Notes: generated by a model from the sequence alone, not told the origin. Counted from the stretch's first letter, positions 1-9,902 are shown. The stretch is 64,000 nucleotides of DNA from Pseudomonas sp. DY-1 (GCF_003626975.1 NZ_CP032616.1:5308001-5372000); one strand, 5' to 3'. Translations and numbers: made by a program.

Positions 1-710
1 GCCAGGTGGTGGTTCATGGCATGACCAGGGACGACATCCAGGAAGTGGTTGCCGCTTACGCCCAGGCCGCGCGTGATGCCAAGGCCATCGGCATGGACGG
101 CGTGGAAATCCATGGCGCCCACGGTTACCTGATCGACCAGTTCTTCTGGGAGGGCACCAACCAGCGCACTGACGAGTACGGCGGCAGCCTGGCCAACCGC
201 TCGCGCTTCGCCATCGAAGTGATCCAGGCCATCCGCGCCGCCGTTGGCCCGGACTATCCAATCATCTTCCGCTACTCCCAATGGAAGCAGCAGGACTACA
301 CCGCGCGCCTGGTGCAGACCTCCGACGCCCTGGGTGAATTCCTCAAGCCGCTGTCCGATGCCGGTGTGGATATCTTCCACTGCTCGACCCGCCGCTTCTG
401 GGAGCCGGAGTTCGAAGGCTCCGATCTCAACCTCGCCGGCTGGACCCGCCAGCTCACTGGCAAGCCCACCATCACCGTCGGCAGTGTCGGCCTGGATGGC
501 GAGTTCCTGCAGTTCATGGTCAAGACCGACAAGGTCGCCCAGCCCGCCAATATCGAAGGCCTGCTGGAGCGCCTGAACAAGGACGAGTTCGACCTGGTTG
601 CCGTGGGCCGTGCCCTGCTGGTGGACCCGGACTGGGCGGTGAAGGTGCGCGAAGGCCGCATGCAGGACATCCTGCCGTTCAGCCGAGACGCACTGGCCAG
701 CCTGGTGTAA
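1..710 (+). CDS. NADH:flavin oxidoreductase (Old Yellow Enzyme family), C-terminal part
   Basis: The reading frame is open from the first bases of the window, so the gene starts to the left and only about 236 C-terminal residues are seen. The sequence is the second half of an FMN TIM barrel: the EIHGAHGYLIDQF strand, then NQRTDEYGGSLANRSRF, then the phosphate-binding GSVG near residue 160 and the GRALLVDPDW ending that all Old Yellow Enzymes share. Such enzymes use NAD(P)H to reduce activated alkenes, nitro compounds or 2,4-dienoyl-CoA. There is no Fe-S or C-terminal NAD-binding domain, so this is the single-domain type. The substrate cannot be told. A clean terminator follows 13 bases after the stop. 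Confidence 0.9.
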   Translation, partial: QVVVHGMTRDDIQEVVAAYAQAARDAKAIGMDGVEIHGAHGYLIDQFFWEGTNQRTDEYGGSLANRSRFAIEVIQAIRAAVGPDYPIIFRYSQWKQQDYTARLVQTSDALGEFLKPLSDAGVDIFHCSTRRFWEPEFEGSDLNLAGWTRQLTGKPTITVGSVGLDGEFLQFMVKTDKVAQPANIEGLLERLNKDEFDLVAVGRALLVDPDWAVKVREGRMQDILPFSRDALASLV

Positions 711-722
711 GGCACTTGAGTG

Positions 723-755
723 AAGAAGCCCCGCTAATGCGGGGCTTCTTATTTG
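723..755 (+). terminator. Rho-independent terminator after the flavin oxidoreductase
   Basis: A 12-base perfect stem AAGAAGCCCCGC with loop TAAT is followed by TTATTT. It ends the transcript of the flavin oxidoreductase 13 bases past the stop. The GCCCCGC-loop-GCGGGGC core is reused in several terminators of this window. Confidence 0.85.
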
Positions 756-871
756 TGGCCTTGACTCGAGTTCCCTCAAACCCTCTTTCAGTTGGGCTGA
801 CACCACATCCTCCTGCGGTCACTGTGCGCGCACCACAACAAGCGCCGGCACACCCGCCGAAGGAGTAACCC

Positions 872-1831
872 ATGCGCATTGGCCTGGTAGTGGATGCCAC
901 CTGCGACCTGCCCCAGGACTTCCTCGTCACGCACCATATCCCGGTGCTGCCCATCCGCATCCGGCTGGGGGAGCATTCCCTGGTGGATCGCCGCGTACCC
1001 CAGGCGACCCAAGCCTTCTACGGCGAATTGCTGCCCAAGGTCGGCCCGGCCGATCGCAGCGAGCCGCTGCAGGTGGTGGAAATGCAGGAGTGGTTCCTGG
1101 AAGAGCTTGTCACCCGCTTCGACCATGTGATCTGCCTGACGATTGCCTCCCAGCGCAGCCCGATCTTCGAGCACGCAACCCAGGCCTCCTTCGGTCTGCT
1201 CCAGCGCTATCGCGACCGTCGTTCGGCAGCTGGGGTGGCCGGGCATTTCGCGATGCGCGTGATGGATGGCGGCAACATCTTCGCCGGCACCGCAGTGCTG
1301 GCTGCCGAGGCAGCGAGGCTGATCGGTGATGGTGCCCACCCCAACGCCGTGCGTGCGCGGCTGGAACAGTTGGCAGGGCAGGTCTGTACCTTTCTCGTGC
1401 CGGACGATCTCGGCCATCTGCGCCAGCGAGGATTCCAGAAGGGCGAGCGCAGCGGGCTGCTCGACCGCCTGCGTGGCGCTGCACTGGGGCTGGGCTCGTT
1501 GCTGGATGTGAAACCGGTGATCAGCGTGCAGCAGGGTGAGGACAAACCCGTGTCGCTGTCCCCCAACTTCGACAAGGCGGCGGAGAAGCTTCTGGCCCAT
1601 GCGTGCTTGCGGGTAATGGCAGGTGAGCTGCTAGCGCCCCAGCTGTGCATCAGTTATGCCGGGGAGCTGTCGCTGGTACGAGATCTGCCAGGCTTCGCCG
1701 AACTGGAAACGGCCTGTGTCGAGCGCGGGGTTGCATTGCACCTGGCGATGCTGAGCCCCACCGGGGCGATCAATCTGGGGCGTGGCGCTCTGAGTCTGGC
1801 CTACGCCGCGCCACCGGCGGCGTTTTCCTAG
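872..1831 (+). CDS. DegV family protein (fatty-acid-binding fold)
   Basis: The 319-residue protein opens with RIGLVVDATCDLP, the DegV signature strand-loop, and keeps the family's two-domain length (about 280-320). DegV/FakB proteins hold a fatty acid; in Firmicutes FakB presents it to a kinase, while the role of the proteobacterial members is not settled. The ATG follows an AAGGAG ribosome site eight bases away. No FakA-like kinase lies nearby, so a direct role in lipid phosphorylation cannot be inferred from context. The gene converges with the glycosyltransferase, the two stops overlapping by four bases. Confidence 0.85.
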   Translation: MRIGLVVDATCDLPQDFLVTHHIPVLPIRIRLGEHSLVDRRVPQATQAFYGELLPKVGPADRSEPLQVVEMQEWFLEELVTRFDHVICLTIASQRSPIFEHATQASFGLLQRYRDRRSAAGVAGHFAMRVMDGGNIFAGTAVLAAEAARLIGDGAHPNAVRARLEQLAGQVCTFLVPDDLGHLRQRGFQKGERSGLLDRLRGAALGLGSLLDVKPVISVQQGEDKPVSLSPNFDKAAEKLLAHACLRVMAGELLAPQLCISYAGELSLVRDLPGFAELETACVERGVALHLAMLSPTGAINLGRGALSLAYAAPPAAFS

Positions 1832-3015
1832 GCCTGCGGGGGCAAGCTACTACCAGCCGGGACTTCCAGCTCGGGGCGGCGGGCATGTGCCAGGTACTGC
1901 TCGAACTGCTGAACGATGGCTTCCCAGCCTTGGCGGCCGGCGTGCATGCGTGCGTTGAGGCGCACGCGACGCAGGCATTCCGGGTCTTCCAGCAACCAGG
2001 TGGCGGCCTCGATGAAACTGGTCGGCTCGTCCGGCAGCGCCAATGCGCCATTGTGCCCATGGCGAATGTGTTGGGCGGCCGCCGCCTGGTCGAATGCGAC
2101 CACCGCCAGGCCGGAAGCCAGGGCTTCCAGCACCACATTGCCGAAGGTTTCCGACAGGCTCGGGAACAGGAACAGGTCGCCGGATGCATAGTGGCGGGCC
2201 AGCTCCTCGCCGCGTTGCACACCACAGAAGATGGCCTCCGGCAGGGCGCGTTGCAGTGCCAGGCGTTGCGGACCGTCGCCCACCACCACCAGTTTGAGGC
2301 GCAGCTGTGGATAACGTTGCTGCAGGCGCTGGAACGTTTCACCGAGCAGGCCGAGATTCTTCTCCGCTGCCAGGCGCCCAACGTGAATCACCGCGATTTC
2401 CTGTTCACCCACACCCCACTGCGCGCGCAGTTCGGGGCAGCGGCGGGCCGGGTTGAACAACTGGCCGTCTACGCCTCGCGAAAGCAGCTGCAGGCGCTCG
2501 AAGCCGCGCCGGGTGAGGTCCTGCAACTGGCTGACGCTGGGTACCAGGGTCAGTCGTGTGGCGTTGTGGAACCAGCGCAGGTAGTTGGTCAGCAAGCGGG
2601 TCAACAGGCCCGCGCCGTAATGACCGGTGTACTGCTGGAAGTTGGTGTGGAAGCCACTGACCACGGGAATCCCCAGGCGCCGTGCGGCGCGCAGGGCGGA
2701 GAAACCCAGCGGACCCTCGGTGGCGATATAGAGCACGTCCGGCTTGCGCTGGCGCCAGCGGCGCAACAACTTGTGCAGGCAGGACTGGCCCCATTGCAAG
2801 CCGGGGTAGCCCGGCAGCGGCCAGCCGCGGATCAGCATCAGATCATCGTCGCTCCGGCGGCCTTGGTCGCACGACTGGCGCGGACGCACCAGCTGCAGCC
2901 GATGGCCGGCGGCGCGCAGGCCATCACAGAGGCGGCCAAGGGTATTGGCCACGCCGTTGACTTCGGGCAGGAAGGTTTCGCTGATCAGCGAGATGTACAG
3001 GGGCGCTGTGGTCAT
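1828..3015 (-). CDS. Glycosyltransferase family 4 (GT-B), mannosyltransferase-like
   Basis: About 395 residues with the GT4 opening SETFLPEVNGVANTL and the diagnostic nucleotide-sugar site PSLSETFGNVVLEA near residue 300 (the E-x7-E motif). The family includes alpha-mannosyl and alpha-glucosyl transferases acting on phosphatidylinositol or diacylglycerol, and trehalose- or LPS-related enzymes. The retaining GT-B fold is clear, the acceptor is not. I prefer the ATG at 3015, just before the first strand; an in-frame ATG at 3039 would add eight residues, and neither has a strong ribosome site. The gene is convergent with the DegV gene and probably monocistronic. Confidence 0.85.
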   Translation of the reverse strand: MTTAPLYISLISETFLPEVNGVANTLGRLCDGLRAAGHRLQLVRPRQSCDQGRRSDDDLMLIRGWPLPGYPGLQWGQSCLHKLLRRWRQRKPDVLYIATEGPLGFSALRAARRLGIPVVSGFHTNFQQYTGHYGAGLLTRLLTNYLRWFHNATRLTLVPSVSQLQDLTRRGFERLQLLSRGVDGQLFNPARRCPELRAQWGVGEQEIAVIHVGRLAAEKNLGLLGETFQRLQQRYPQLRLKLVVVGDGPQRLALQRALPEAIFCGVQRGEELARHYASGDLFLFPSLSETFGNVVLEALASGLAVVAFDQAAAAQHIRHGHNGALALPDEPTSFIEAATWLLEDPECLRRVRLNARMHAGRQGWEAIVQQFEQYLAHARRPELEVPAGSSLPPQA

Positions 3016-3231
3016 GCAACCAGTGTCGACAAGGGCCATGTAGCCCGCGTGACAACCCTGTGACGCCTCTGTGACTACCGGCCGCTGGCGGCAAGAATTT
3101 GCCGTCCAAGGGCCTGGCTGTCCCGATCAGGAAATCCGCGAAGCTTTGATTTTCAACGCCTTGGCTCGAATGACGGAAATGGCATGGTACTTGAGTACCA
3201 ACGCGCGGATCCCCTTAAAGGAGCGGCAAAG

Positions 3232-3747
3232 GTGTCAATCAACTCGATCGGCGGGGCTGGTGCGGGCAGCGCCTTGTCCGGCCTTGGATTCCGTAACAGC
3301 AAATCTTCAAAGGAGAGTGAGGATCCCTTTGGGATCAACACCAGGGAGGAGCCTCGACGCACTGCGTCTCCCGGCTCGGAGCGCGACTACCGGGCCTGGC
3401 AGGCAACCGAGGAGGGCTTTGCCCGAATGCGGGTGGAGCTACAGAACTCCGCTGGGAAGTTGCAAATGAGCAACAAGGACCTGCCGGCCGACCTGGGGTT
3501 GGGTGGCAAGACTGCGGTGGAGAAATTCCAGGAGTACATGGACAAGTCACCGGCCGAGAAGATGCGCGATGCCATCCTCGCGGAGATGGGGCTGACCCAG
3601 GAAGAACTCGACGCCATGCCGCCGGAGCAGCAGGAGGCGGTGGAGAAGGAAATCGCCGAGCGCTTCCAGCAGAAGATGGAGATGCAGGCCAAGGAAGCGG
3701 AGGAGGAGCGACAAGCGAGGGAGAATCCGATCAATATTCAGGCATGA
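3232..3747 (+). CDS. Conserved hypothetical protein, charged and soluble
   Basis: I do not recognise a named family. A GTG at 3232 with GGAG eight bases upstream gives 171 residues; an in-frame ATG at 3184 has no ribosome site. The N-terminal 70 residues are glycine/serine-rich and look disordered. The C-terminal half is helical and acidic: SPAEKMRDAILAEMGLTQEE, then a proline-glutamine turn (MPPEQQ), then a long Glu/Arg/Lys helix resembling a coiled coil. No signal peptide or membrane segment. It may be an adaptor or a cytoplasmic assembly protein, but that is a guess. Confidence 0.75.
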   Translation: MSINSIGGAGAGSALSGLGFRNSKSSKESEDPFGINTREEPRRTASPGSERDYRAWQATEEGFARMRVELQNSAGKLQMSNKDLPADLGLGGKTAVEKFQEYMDKSPAEKMRDAILAEMGLTQEELDAMPPEQQEAVEKEIAERFQQKMEMQAKEAEEERQARENPINIQA

Positions 3748-3811
3748 TCAGCAGCGTGCGCATGGCAGGCCCCGATGTGACCGGGGCCCGCCGCTCGTGC
3801 GGCCGGACGGT

Positions 3812-4579
3812 TCAGCGAACCAACTGGCCGGATTGTTTCTGCAGGGCCAGGTCGCCCTGCTCTCGTACCCAGAACAGCGTGGCGCCGGCCACGGCAGCCG
3901 GCATCATCAGGATGTTCACGAAGGGAATCATCAGCGCCAGGTAGGTGATGCCGCCAAAACCCAGGCTCTGCCAGCGCTTCTCGCGCAGCCAGGCGAGCAT
4001 CTCGTTCCAGCCCAGCTTGTGGTTGTCCGCCGGGTAGTCGATGTACTGCACCGCCATCATCCAGATACCAAAAACGATCCACAGCGGGGCGGCCAGCAGG
4101 TTCACCCCCGGAACGAAGGACAGGATCAGCAGGGCTCCGGCACGCGGGAGGAAGTAGGCCAGCTTGCGCAGCTCGCGGCCCACGGTGCGCGGGATCATCG
4201 CCATCAGCTCGGCCCAACTGAAGGCCGGGAAGTCGTCCTGGCCACGAACCACCACTTCCACCTTTTCCGCGAGGAAGCCGTTGAACGGCGCGGCGATGAT
4301 GTTGGCCAGCATGGTGAAGCTGAAGAACACCATGACCAGCACCAGAAGCACGAAGAGGGGCCAGATCAGGTACTGGAGGAAGCTCAGCCAGTCTGGAAGG
4401 CTGGGCATGAAGGCATCGACCCAGCCGCTGAATTCCCCTATCGCGAAGCCGATCAAGGCAGCGAACAGCAGCAGATTCACGGTCAGCGGCAGCAGGACGA
4501 ACAGGCGCAGTCCGGGGCTCAGGACCAGCTTCAGTCCTTCGCCCAGGTATTGCGGCCCGGATAGTGCGGGTGCAGGCAT
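3812..4579 (-). CDS. cysZ: CysZ-type sulfate uptake membrane protein
   Basis: 255 residues, the usual CysZ/EI24 size, with about four to six hydrophobic segments (around residues 25-50, 70-95, 140-170 and 215-240) and the family's [16 protein letters not shown] type stretch in the middle ([20 protein letters not shown]). CysZ lets sulfate enter the cell for cysteine synthesis. The start at 4579 has GGGGA seven bases upstream; the longer frame to 4681 has no support. It is divergent from thioredoxin reductase, which supplies electrons for sulfate (PAPS) reduction, so the pairing fits sulfur assimilation. Confidence 0.9.
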   Translation of the reverse strand: MPAPALSGPQYLGEGLKLVLSPGLRLFVLLPLTVNLLLFAALIGFAIGEFSGWVDAFMPSLPDWLSFLQYLIWPLFVLLVLVMVFFSFTMLANIIAAPFNGFLAEKVEVVVRGQDDFPAFSWAELMAMIPRTVGRELRKLAYFLPRAGALLILSFVPGVNLLAAPLWIVFGIWMMAVQYIDYPADNHKLGWNEMLAWLREKRWQSLGFGGITYLALMIPFVNILMMPAAVAGATLFWVREQGDLALQKQSGQLVR

Positions 4580-4743
4580 GGTGGTTCCCCAAGGTTGCAA
4601 ACGCGCCGACCTTAACGGCTTTGCCGGCGCCGTGGAAAGCCTGGAAAAGGCTCGGAACAAATTTGATCGCGGTTGCGCCAATAGGTGCGTCCTATGGCCG
4701 GGATTGAGAGCGGGTATTTCCGCTATCGAAGGGGCCTTAGTAA

Positions 4744-5814
<1,071 letters not shown>

Positions 5815-5830
5815 GTTTCAGCCTGATGAG

Positions 5831-5862
5831 GAAAAGCCCCGCCAATGCGGGGCTTTTCTTTT
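5831..5862 (+). terminator. Terminator after trxB
   Basis: AAAAGCCCCGC / GCGGGGCTTTT hairpin with loop CAAT, then CTTTT, 17 bases after the trxB stop. A-rich and T-rich flanks make it usable from both strands. Confidence 0.85.
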
Positions 5863-5940
5863 GTGTCAGGCCAACTTTTCTTTCACGGTGTCAAGCTGCA
5901 GATGAGCTTCAGGATGGTTTGGGCCTGGCCAGTGTGAGTC

Positions 5941-6050
5941 ACCCCTCGCCCTTTGGGAGAGGAGCGGGGGGAGAGGGAAGCGTCAGGTCGGCTGGGTGTC
6001 CAGCGTGGCAGCCCTTCGGCCTACCTGGCGAATGAATTCGCCCCTACGGA
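5941..6050. repeat. Pseudomonas intergenic repeats (CCCTCTCC hairpin and GAATGAATTCGCCCCTAC element)
   Basis: Two motifs found again elsewhere in this window: a purine/pyrimidine inverted repeat around CCCTTTGGGAGAGG (5949-5962), also near 27410, 33710 and 61425, and GGCGAATGAATTCGCCCCTA (6027-6046), also near 27475, 33655, 58160 and 61365. They occur only between genes. No ORF or transposase lies with them. Confidence 0.7.
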
Positions 6051-6109
6051 GAAGCGCGCAACCCTGACCCGGATCTGCCTTGCAGGGCCGGGCACCGCTC
6101 CGCTACGGA

Positions 6110-6697
6110 TCAAACCCAGGTATTCAGCGACAGGGTCCGCGCGCTCATGCGCTGGTACAGGCCCTGGGCTTCCAGCAGCAGGGATTGCCGGTCCACGGTC
6201 AATTCGATCGCCTTGCGGCCTTCCGCCTCGCAGCGATACAGGCTTTGCTGGGGTTGCTGGCGAAGGCAGTGGTAGCGCATGCGGCGGGCTTCCACGCGCA
6301 TGCTCGACAGGTCGATGTAGGCAACGTGCAATTGTTCGCTCTGGCCCGTTCCCAGGTCGCAGCGATGCAGCGCCGGCGTGTGGGTGAAGGGTGTGCCGGA
6401 GAGCATCACCAGCTGGCATTGGTCGAGGTCGCGGCGGTGCTGGCCATCGAGCATCCAGCGGCCGCGGATGTCACGGCTCAGGCGCAGGCTGCGAGATCCC
6501 AGGTTCTCCACCTTCAGCCAGAGATGGCGAAAGCGCCAGCGCGGGTCGCTGTCCAGCACATAGGCGGCGGCGATGCTTTGGCCATTGCGGTTCTGGATCA
6601 GGTGGCTGCTGGCATGGATACCGGTTTCATCCGTGGACAGGCGCAGGCTTTCCACGCCGGGCGTCGTCAGGGGCTTCCATACGAGGGATTGCTGCAT
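6110..6697 (-). CDS. Putative glycolipid-binding domain protein (DUF1089-like)
   Basis: 195 residues, the length of the putative glycolipid-binding family for which a P. aeruginosa structure was solved by structural genomics. The pattern VWKPLTTPGVESLRL, AAYVLDSDPRWRFRHLWLKV, GRWMLDGQ and DLSSMRVEARRMRYHCL fits a beta-barrel of paired sheets. There is no signal peptide or membrane helix, so the protein is probably cytoplasmic. The binding function comes only from fold similarity. It is a single gene, leftward, flanked by repeats. Confidence 0.75.
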   Translation of the reverse strand: MQQSLVWKPLTTPGVESLRLSTDETGIHASSHLIQNRNGQSIAAAYVLDSDPRWRFRHLWLKVENLGSRSLRLSRDIRGRWMLDGQHRRDLDQCQLVMLSGTPFTHTPALHRCDLGTGQSEQLHVAYIDLSSMRVEARRMRYHCLRQQPQQSLYRCEAEGRKAIELTVDRQSLLLEAQGLYQRMSARTLSLNTWV

Positions 6698-6866
6698 CCG
6701 TGCGCTCCGGCAGAGAGTGGTGCTGTTCCTGTGGGGATTCCGGTAGCTCCACAGCTATCTGATGAGAATCCTACGCGTTTGAGTGGCGAATTGATGTCAG
6801 CCATTGCTGACAGAGAACGGAAGCTAAAGCGTAAGAAAGCCGCCCCGGAAGGGGCGGCGGGGGGAG

Positions 6867-7208
6867 TCAGGCCTTGCGTTGCAGCGACTGGCGCTCGAAG
6901 CGCACACCCGCCAGGCCGGTATTCATCAAAGCGCGGATATTGCCGTGGTCAGTGCCTTCCGGGGTGGCCAGCACTGCGCGGTAGTGCTCGCCGAAAGCCA
7001 GCAGGGTTTCTTCCAGGCTGAAACCTTCCAGCAGCGCAAGGCCAAGGGTCTTGCAGGAGCCTTCGTTCTGGCCGGAGGCGTTTTCCACCGCGCCGTTGGT
7101 GAAGGCGCTCTGCTGGTAGTCGTAACCATCGGCGATGAACGCCAGGGTGTCGGCGAAGACGTGCTGGTCGCTATGCAGGCGGGCGCGGAAGTCGTTCAAA
7201 TTGGTCAT
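6867..7208 (-). CDS. HopJ type III effector family protein
   Basis: 113 residues matching the short HopJ family: the NGAVENASGQNEGSCK stretch is the most conserved part, followed by HYRAVLATPEGTDHGNIRAL. The family name comes from a P. syringae protein, but homologs are common in free-living gamma-proteobacteria without type III secretion, so a housekeeping cytoplasmic role is more likely. The ATG overlaps the TGA of the DUF1244 gene (ATGA), giving translational coupling, and both follow the pterin genes. The start at 7208 is set by that overlap; a frame reaching 7364 has no support. Confidence 0.8.
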   Translation of the reverse strand: MTNLNDFRARLHSDQHVFADTLAFIADGYDYQQSAFTNGAVENASGQNEGSCKTLGLALLEGFSLEETLLAFGEHYRAVLATPEGTDHGNIRALMNTGLAGVRFERQSLQRKA

Positions 7209-7498
7209 TCTTTGTTCGCTTTGTTGAAGGCCGTTTGCTGCTCGGCGCTGGCTTCTTTCTGGTACTTGGCTTTCCAGTCGGCGTAGGGCATGCCGTAGAT
7301 CTCTTCGCGTGCCTGGTCCGGAGTGACCTCCAGGCCCAGATCGTCGGCGGCGGCCTTGTACCACTTCGACAGGCAGTTGCGACAGAAGCCGGCGAGGTTC
7401 ATCAGGTCGATGTTCTGTACATCGGGGCGGCTACGCAGGTGTTGCACCAGACTGCGGAAGGCGGCGGCCTCAAGTTCAAGGCGTTCTTGCTCGGTCAT
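7205..7498 (-). CDS. DUF1244 family protein
   Basis: 97 residues of the DUF1244 type: NIDLMNLAGFCRNCLSKWYK with a paired-cysteine CRNC, then EEIYGMPYADWKAKYQ. The CxxC and all-helical layout suggest a small metal or redox site, but no function is established. AGGAG lies eight bases before the ATG at 7498. It is coupled to the HopJ-like gene by a four-base overlap and sits 87 bases after folX, so it is probably in the same leftward operon. Confidence 0.8.
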   Translation of the reverse strand: MTEQERLELEAAAFRSLVQHLRSRPDVQNIDLMNLAGFCRNCLSKWYKAAADDLGLEVTPDQAREEIYGMPYADWKAKYQKEASAEQQTAFNKANKE

Positions 7499-7585
7499 GG
7501 CAGGATTCTCCTGGGGCTTTCGGGAGGGAGTGGCCGGCATGATAAGAGCCCTCCGTGGCACCGGCAAACAGGTCCGATCAAAGAC

Positions 7586-7957
7586 TCATCTATGGCTGGA
7601 CAGGGTGATCGATACCGACTCGGCGAAGCGCAACGCATGGGGCTTATCCACCTCCACCTCGGCATAGCGCACGCTCGGGTTGGCCATCACCAGGTCGAGG
7701 ATTTCCTGGGTCAGGCGCTCCAGCAAGGCGAAGCGGTTTTCCTCGACGTGGCGGATGATCGCCTTGGTAATGGTGCGGTAGTTCAGCGCGTGGTCGATGT
7801 CGTTGTCGCGCACTGCCTCGGCAGCCGGGTAGAGGATGGTGAGATTGATCAGCACATCCTGCTTGTTGAGGATTTCCTCCTCCTTGATTCCGATGAAGGT
7901 GCGCAGGCGCAGGTCCTTGACGCGAATTCGCGCCATTCCGGGCTCCAGTCTCGGCAT
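7586..7957 (-). CDS. folX: Dihydroneopterin triphosphate epimerase (FolX)
   Basis: 123 residues of the FolB/FolX fold: [19 protein letters not shown] at the start, Asp/His pairing around NYRTITKAI, and [17 protein letters not shown] at the end, where FolX rather than FolB has the KPHALRFA sequence. It epimerises 7,8-dihydroneopterin triphosphate to dihydromonapterin triphosphate on the way to tetrahydromonapterin, the cofactor of phenylalanine hydroxylase in pseudomonads. The gene begins three bases after folE. ATG at 7957 has GGAG nine bases away; ATG at 7936, with GGAG at six bases, is an equally good start. Confidence 0.9.
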   Translation of the reverse strand: MPRLEPGMARIRVKDLRLRTFIGIKEEEILNKQDVLINLTILYPAAEAVRDNDIDHALNYRTITKAIIRHVEENRFALLERLTQEILDLVMANPSVRYAEVEVDKPHALRFAESVSITLSSHR

Positions 7958-7960
7958 TCT

Positions 7961-8521
7961 CTAGTTGCTCCGTCCGATCAGTTTCAGGAATTCGTGGCGG
8001 GTATTCTGGGACTCCCTGAAGGCGCCCAGCATCACTGAGGTGCTCATCACCGAGTTCTGCTTTTCCACGCCGCGCATCATCATGCACATGTGCTGGGCTT
8101 CGATCACCACCGCGACGCCGGCGGCACCGGTCACCTGCTGCACCGCTTCGGCGATCTGGCGGGTGAGGTTCTCCTGGATCTGCAGCCTGCGCGCGAACAT
8201 GTCGACGATGCGCGCGACCTTCGACAGCCCCAGCACCTTGCCGGTGGGAATGTACGCCACATGGGCCTTGCCGATGAAGGGCAGCAGGTGGTGTTCGCAG
8301 AGGGAATAAAGCTCGATGTCCTTGACCGTCACCATCTCGTCGTTGTTCGAGGCGAAGAGGGCACCGTTGACGATTTCGTCCAGGCTCTGTTCATAGCCGT
8401 GACACAGGTAGCGCATGGCCTTGGCCGCGCGCTTGGGCGTATCGCGCAGGCCTTCACGGTCCGGGTCTTCGCCCAGGCCAAGCAGGATTTCCCGATAGTG
8501 CCGGTTCAGTTCATCGCTCAT
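7961..8521 (-). CDS. folE: GTP cyclohydrolase I
   Basis: 186 residues, full length for FolE. The zinc ligands are visible: Cys and His in LCEHHLLPF and the second Cys in [10 protein letters not shown]. The enzyme opens GTP to 7,8-dihydroneopterin triphosphate, first step to folate and monapterin. It lies between folM and folX in one leftward operon, which points to monapterin synthesis. A pseudomonad normally has another FolE or FolE2 for folate, so this copy may be dedicated or condition-specific. Confidence 0.95.
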   Translation of the reverse strand: MSDELNRHYREILLGLGEDPDREGLRDTPKRAAKAMRYLCHGYEQSLDEIVNGALFASNNDEMVTVKDIELYSLCEHHLLPFIGKAHVAYIPTGKVLGLSKVARIVDMFARRLQIQENLTRQIAEAVQQVTGAAGVAVVIEAQHMCMMMRGVEKQNSVMSTSVMLGAFRESQNTRHEFLKLIGRSN

Positions 8522-8541
8522 GGTGGCAGTCCTTGTGGCGC

Positions 8542-9252
8542 CTACTTGAGGTGGCGGCCGCCGTTCAGGGTCAGGGTCGTTCCGGTGACGTAGGAGTTGT
8601 CCAGGAGGTAACGCAGGCCCTGGTAGACGACCTGCGGGCCGGGCTCGATGCCCAGCGCCGACTTGGCCAGGGTCTTCTTGCGGTAAGCGTCATCGTCATC
8701 GGCATTGAACATCACCAGTGCTGGAGCAATTCCGTTGACCTTGATGTGCGGGGCAAAGCGCGCGGCGAAGGACAGTGTCAGATTGTCCAGCCCGGCCTTG
8801 CTGGCGCAGTAGGCGATACGCTTTTCGCTGCCACGGCGCGCCACGTCGTCACTGAGGTGGATGATGTCGGCCGGGCTGCTGCGGCGCAGCAGTTCCTCGC
8901 ACTGCAGGTTGATCAGGTAGGGCGCCAGCATGTGCACGCTGAACATCCGCTGGAAGGCCTCGGCCTCATGGCCGGGCGCTTCCGTGAGCCAGTCCGAGGC
9001 GTTGTGGATGATGGCGCGCAGGCTGTTGGTGCAGGCTTTGAGCGAGTCGATGAAGGCAAGGATCCCGACTTCGCTGGCGAAGTCCGCCTGCAGCGTCACG
9101 GCACCGCGTTGGCGCAGGTGCCGGACGCCGTCACGTTCGGTGCGGTAGCTGATGATCACCGGCTGGCCGTCGTCCAGCAGGCGCTCGGCGCAGTAGAGGC
9201 CAATGCGCTGGCTGGCGCCGGTGATCAGGATGGGGGCGGTGGGGCGGCTCAT
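8542..9252 (-). CDS. folM: Dihydromonapterin reductase (FolM), short-chain dehydrogenase family
   Basis: 236 residues with TGASQRIG as the cofactor loop (the arginine is typical of FolM/pteridine reductases rather than the usual TGxxxGxG), NAS in place of NNAG, and the catalytic YCASK. FolM reduces dihydromonapterin, and dihydrofolate weakly, with NADPH. It is the first gene of the folM-folE-folX run, 20 bases upstream of folE, and completes a tetrahydromonapterin pathway. A TTGTACAA palindrome and a TATAAC box lie just upstream. Confidence 0.88.
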   Translation of the reverse strand: MSRPTAPILITGASQRIGLYCAERLLDDGQPVIISYRTERDGVRHLRQRGAVTLQADFASEVGILAFIDSLKACTNSLRAIIHNASDWLTEAPGHEAEAFQRMFSVHMLAPYLINLQCEELLRRSSPADIIHLSDDVARRGSEKRIAYCASKAGLDNLTLSFAARFAPHIKVNGIAPALVMFNADDDDAYRKKTLAKSALGIEPGPQVVYQGLRYLLDNSYVTGTTLTLNGGRHLK

Positions 9253-9287
9253 TTACGCCTCGAAATCTGAGGACTATGGCCGGCCAC

Positions 9288-9315
9288 GTTATACCAGGGG
9301 TGGGGCTTGTACAAA
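9288..9315 (-). promoter_or_regulatory. Possible folM-operon promoter with a TTGTACAA palindrome
   Basis: Read leftward, TTGTAC (9314-9309) is followed after 15 bases by TATAAC (9293-9288), 36 bases before the folM ATG. TTGTACAA also appears, extended, in the dyad near 11232 next to the MerR-type regulator. The short spacing is poor for plain sigma-70, so an activator would be needed. Weak but suggestive. Confidence 0.35.
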
Positions 9316-9332
9316 TTTCCAGAAGAGCGGGC

Positions 9333-9902
9333 TCAGCGTGGTTGCACCGCCGCCGCACCGCGTGCCATGGATTCCCGACCGCCTTGCAGCCACGGGGCCA
9401 GCAGGCGGGTGGAGAGCGGGATGAACCAATAAGTCATGAGTGGCGTCAGCGCCAGGGTGCTGATCAGGATCCGCAGGGCCAGCGGCAGGTCACCCAGCGC
9501 GCCTTCGAACAGCAGGTTGAAGGCCAGGGATACCGGGAAGAAGGCCAGCCAGATGGCCACGCTCTGCTTCCAGCGGGGCGGGCGCTGTTCGGCCTTGCCG
9601 AACCAGGCATCCAGGCCCAGGGCGCGATGTTCTTGGGGTTGCTCGAACAAGCCGGTGCCGCGTTCCAGCCAGGCGCGACGCGAAGCGGAGTGCTCCCAGG
9701 CGGTCATGGTCGGCTCGTCGGTGAAGCGGAAGATCATCTGGAATTCGTCGTCATCCGGCGGCGGCGCCAGTACGCCCGAACCGAGATAGCCGGGAAAGTC
9801 GGCGGCCAGTTGCTCGCCTTCGCGCAGCCAGGCCATGAAGTCGTGGTAGCGCTCGCGGGCGACGCGGCGGGCCACCATCAGGGTGACGGGATCGGCAGAC
9901 AT
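9333..9902 (-). CDS. Antibiotic biosynthesis monooxygenase (ABM) domain membrane protein
   Basis: 189 residues. The first ~95 form an ABM ferredoxin-like barrel (TLMVARRVARERYHDFMAWL, then FQMIFRFTDEPTMTAWEHS), and the C-terminal part carries two hydrophobic helices (VAIWLAFFPVSLAFNLLF and LRILISTLALTPLMTYWFI). This ABM-plus-two-helix architecture is common in proteobacteria with unknown substrate. The ATG at 9902 has AGGAG nine bases upstream. It lies 80 bases upstream of folM on the same strand and could be co-transcribed, although a separate folM promoter is possible. Confidence 0.8.
   Translation of the reverse strand: MSADPVTLMVARRVARERYHDFMAWLREGEQLAADFPGYLGSGVLAPPPDDDEFQMIFRFTDEPTMTAWEHSASRRAWLERGTGLFEQPQEHRALGLDAWFGKAEQRPPRWKQSVAIWLAFFPVSLAFNLLFEGALGDLPLALRILISTLALTPLMTYWFIPLSTRLLAPWLQGGRESMARGAAAVQPR

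Noticed and set aside
1645..3063. 472-residue plus-strand frame over the glycosyltransferase
   Set aside because: Composition (Gln, Ala, His rich) is typical of antisense frames; the GT4 motifs are on the minus strand.
3768..3788. GGCCCCG/CGGGGCC hairpin between the hypothetical and cysZ genes as a terminator
   Set aside because: No T tract on either side, so it does not meet the pattern of an intrinsic terminator.
6867..7208. HopJ name taken as evidence of a type III effector
   Set aside because: No type III secretion gene, no secretion signal evidence and a housekeeping operon context.
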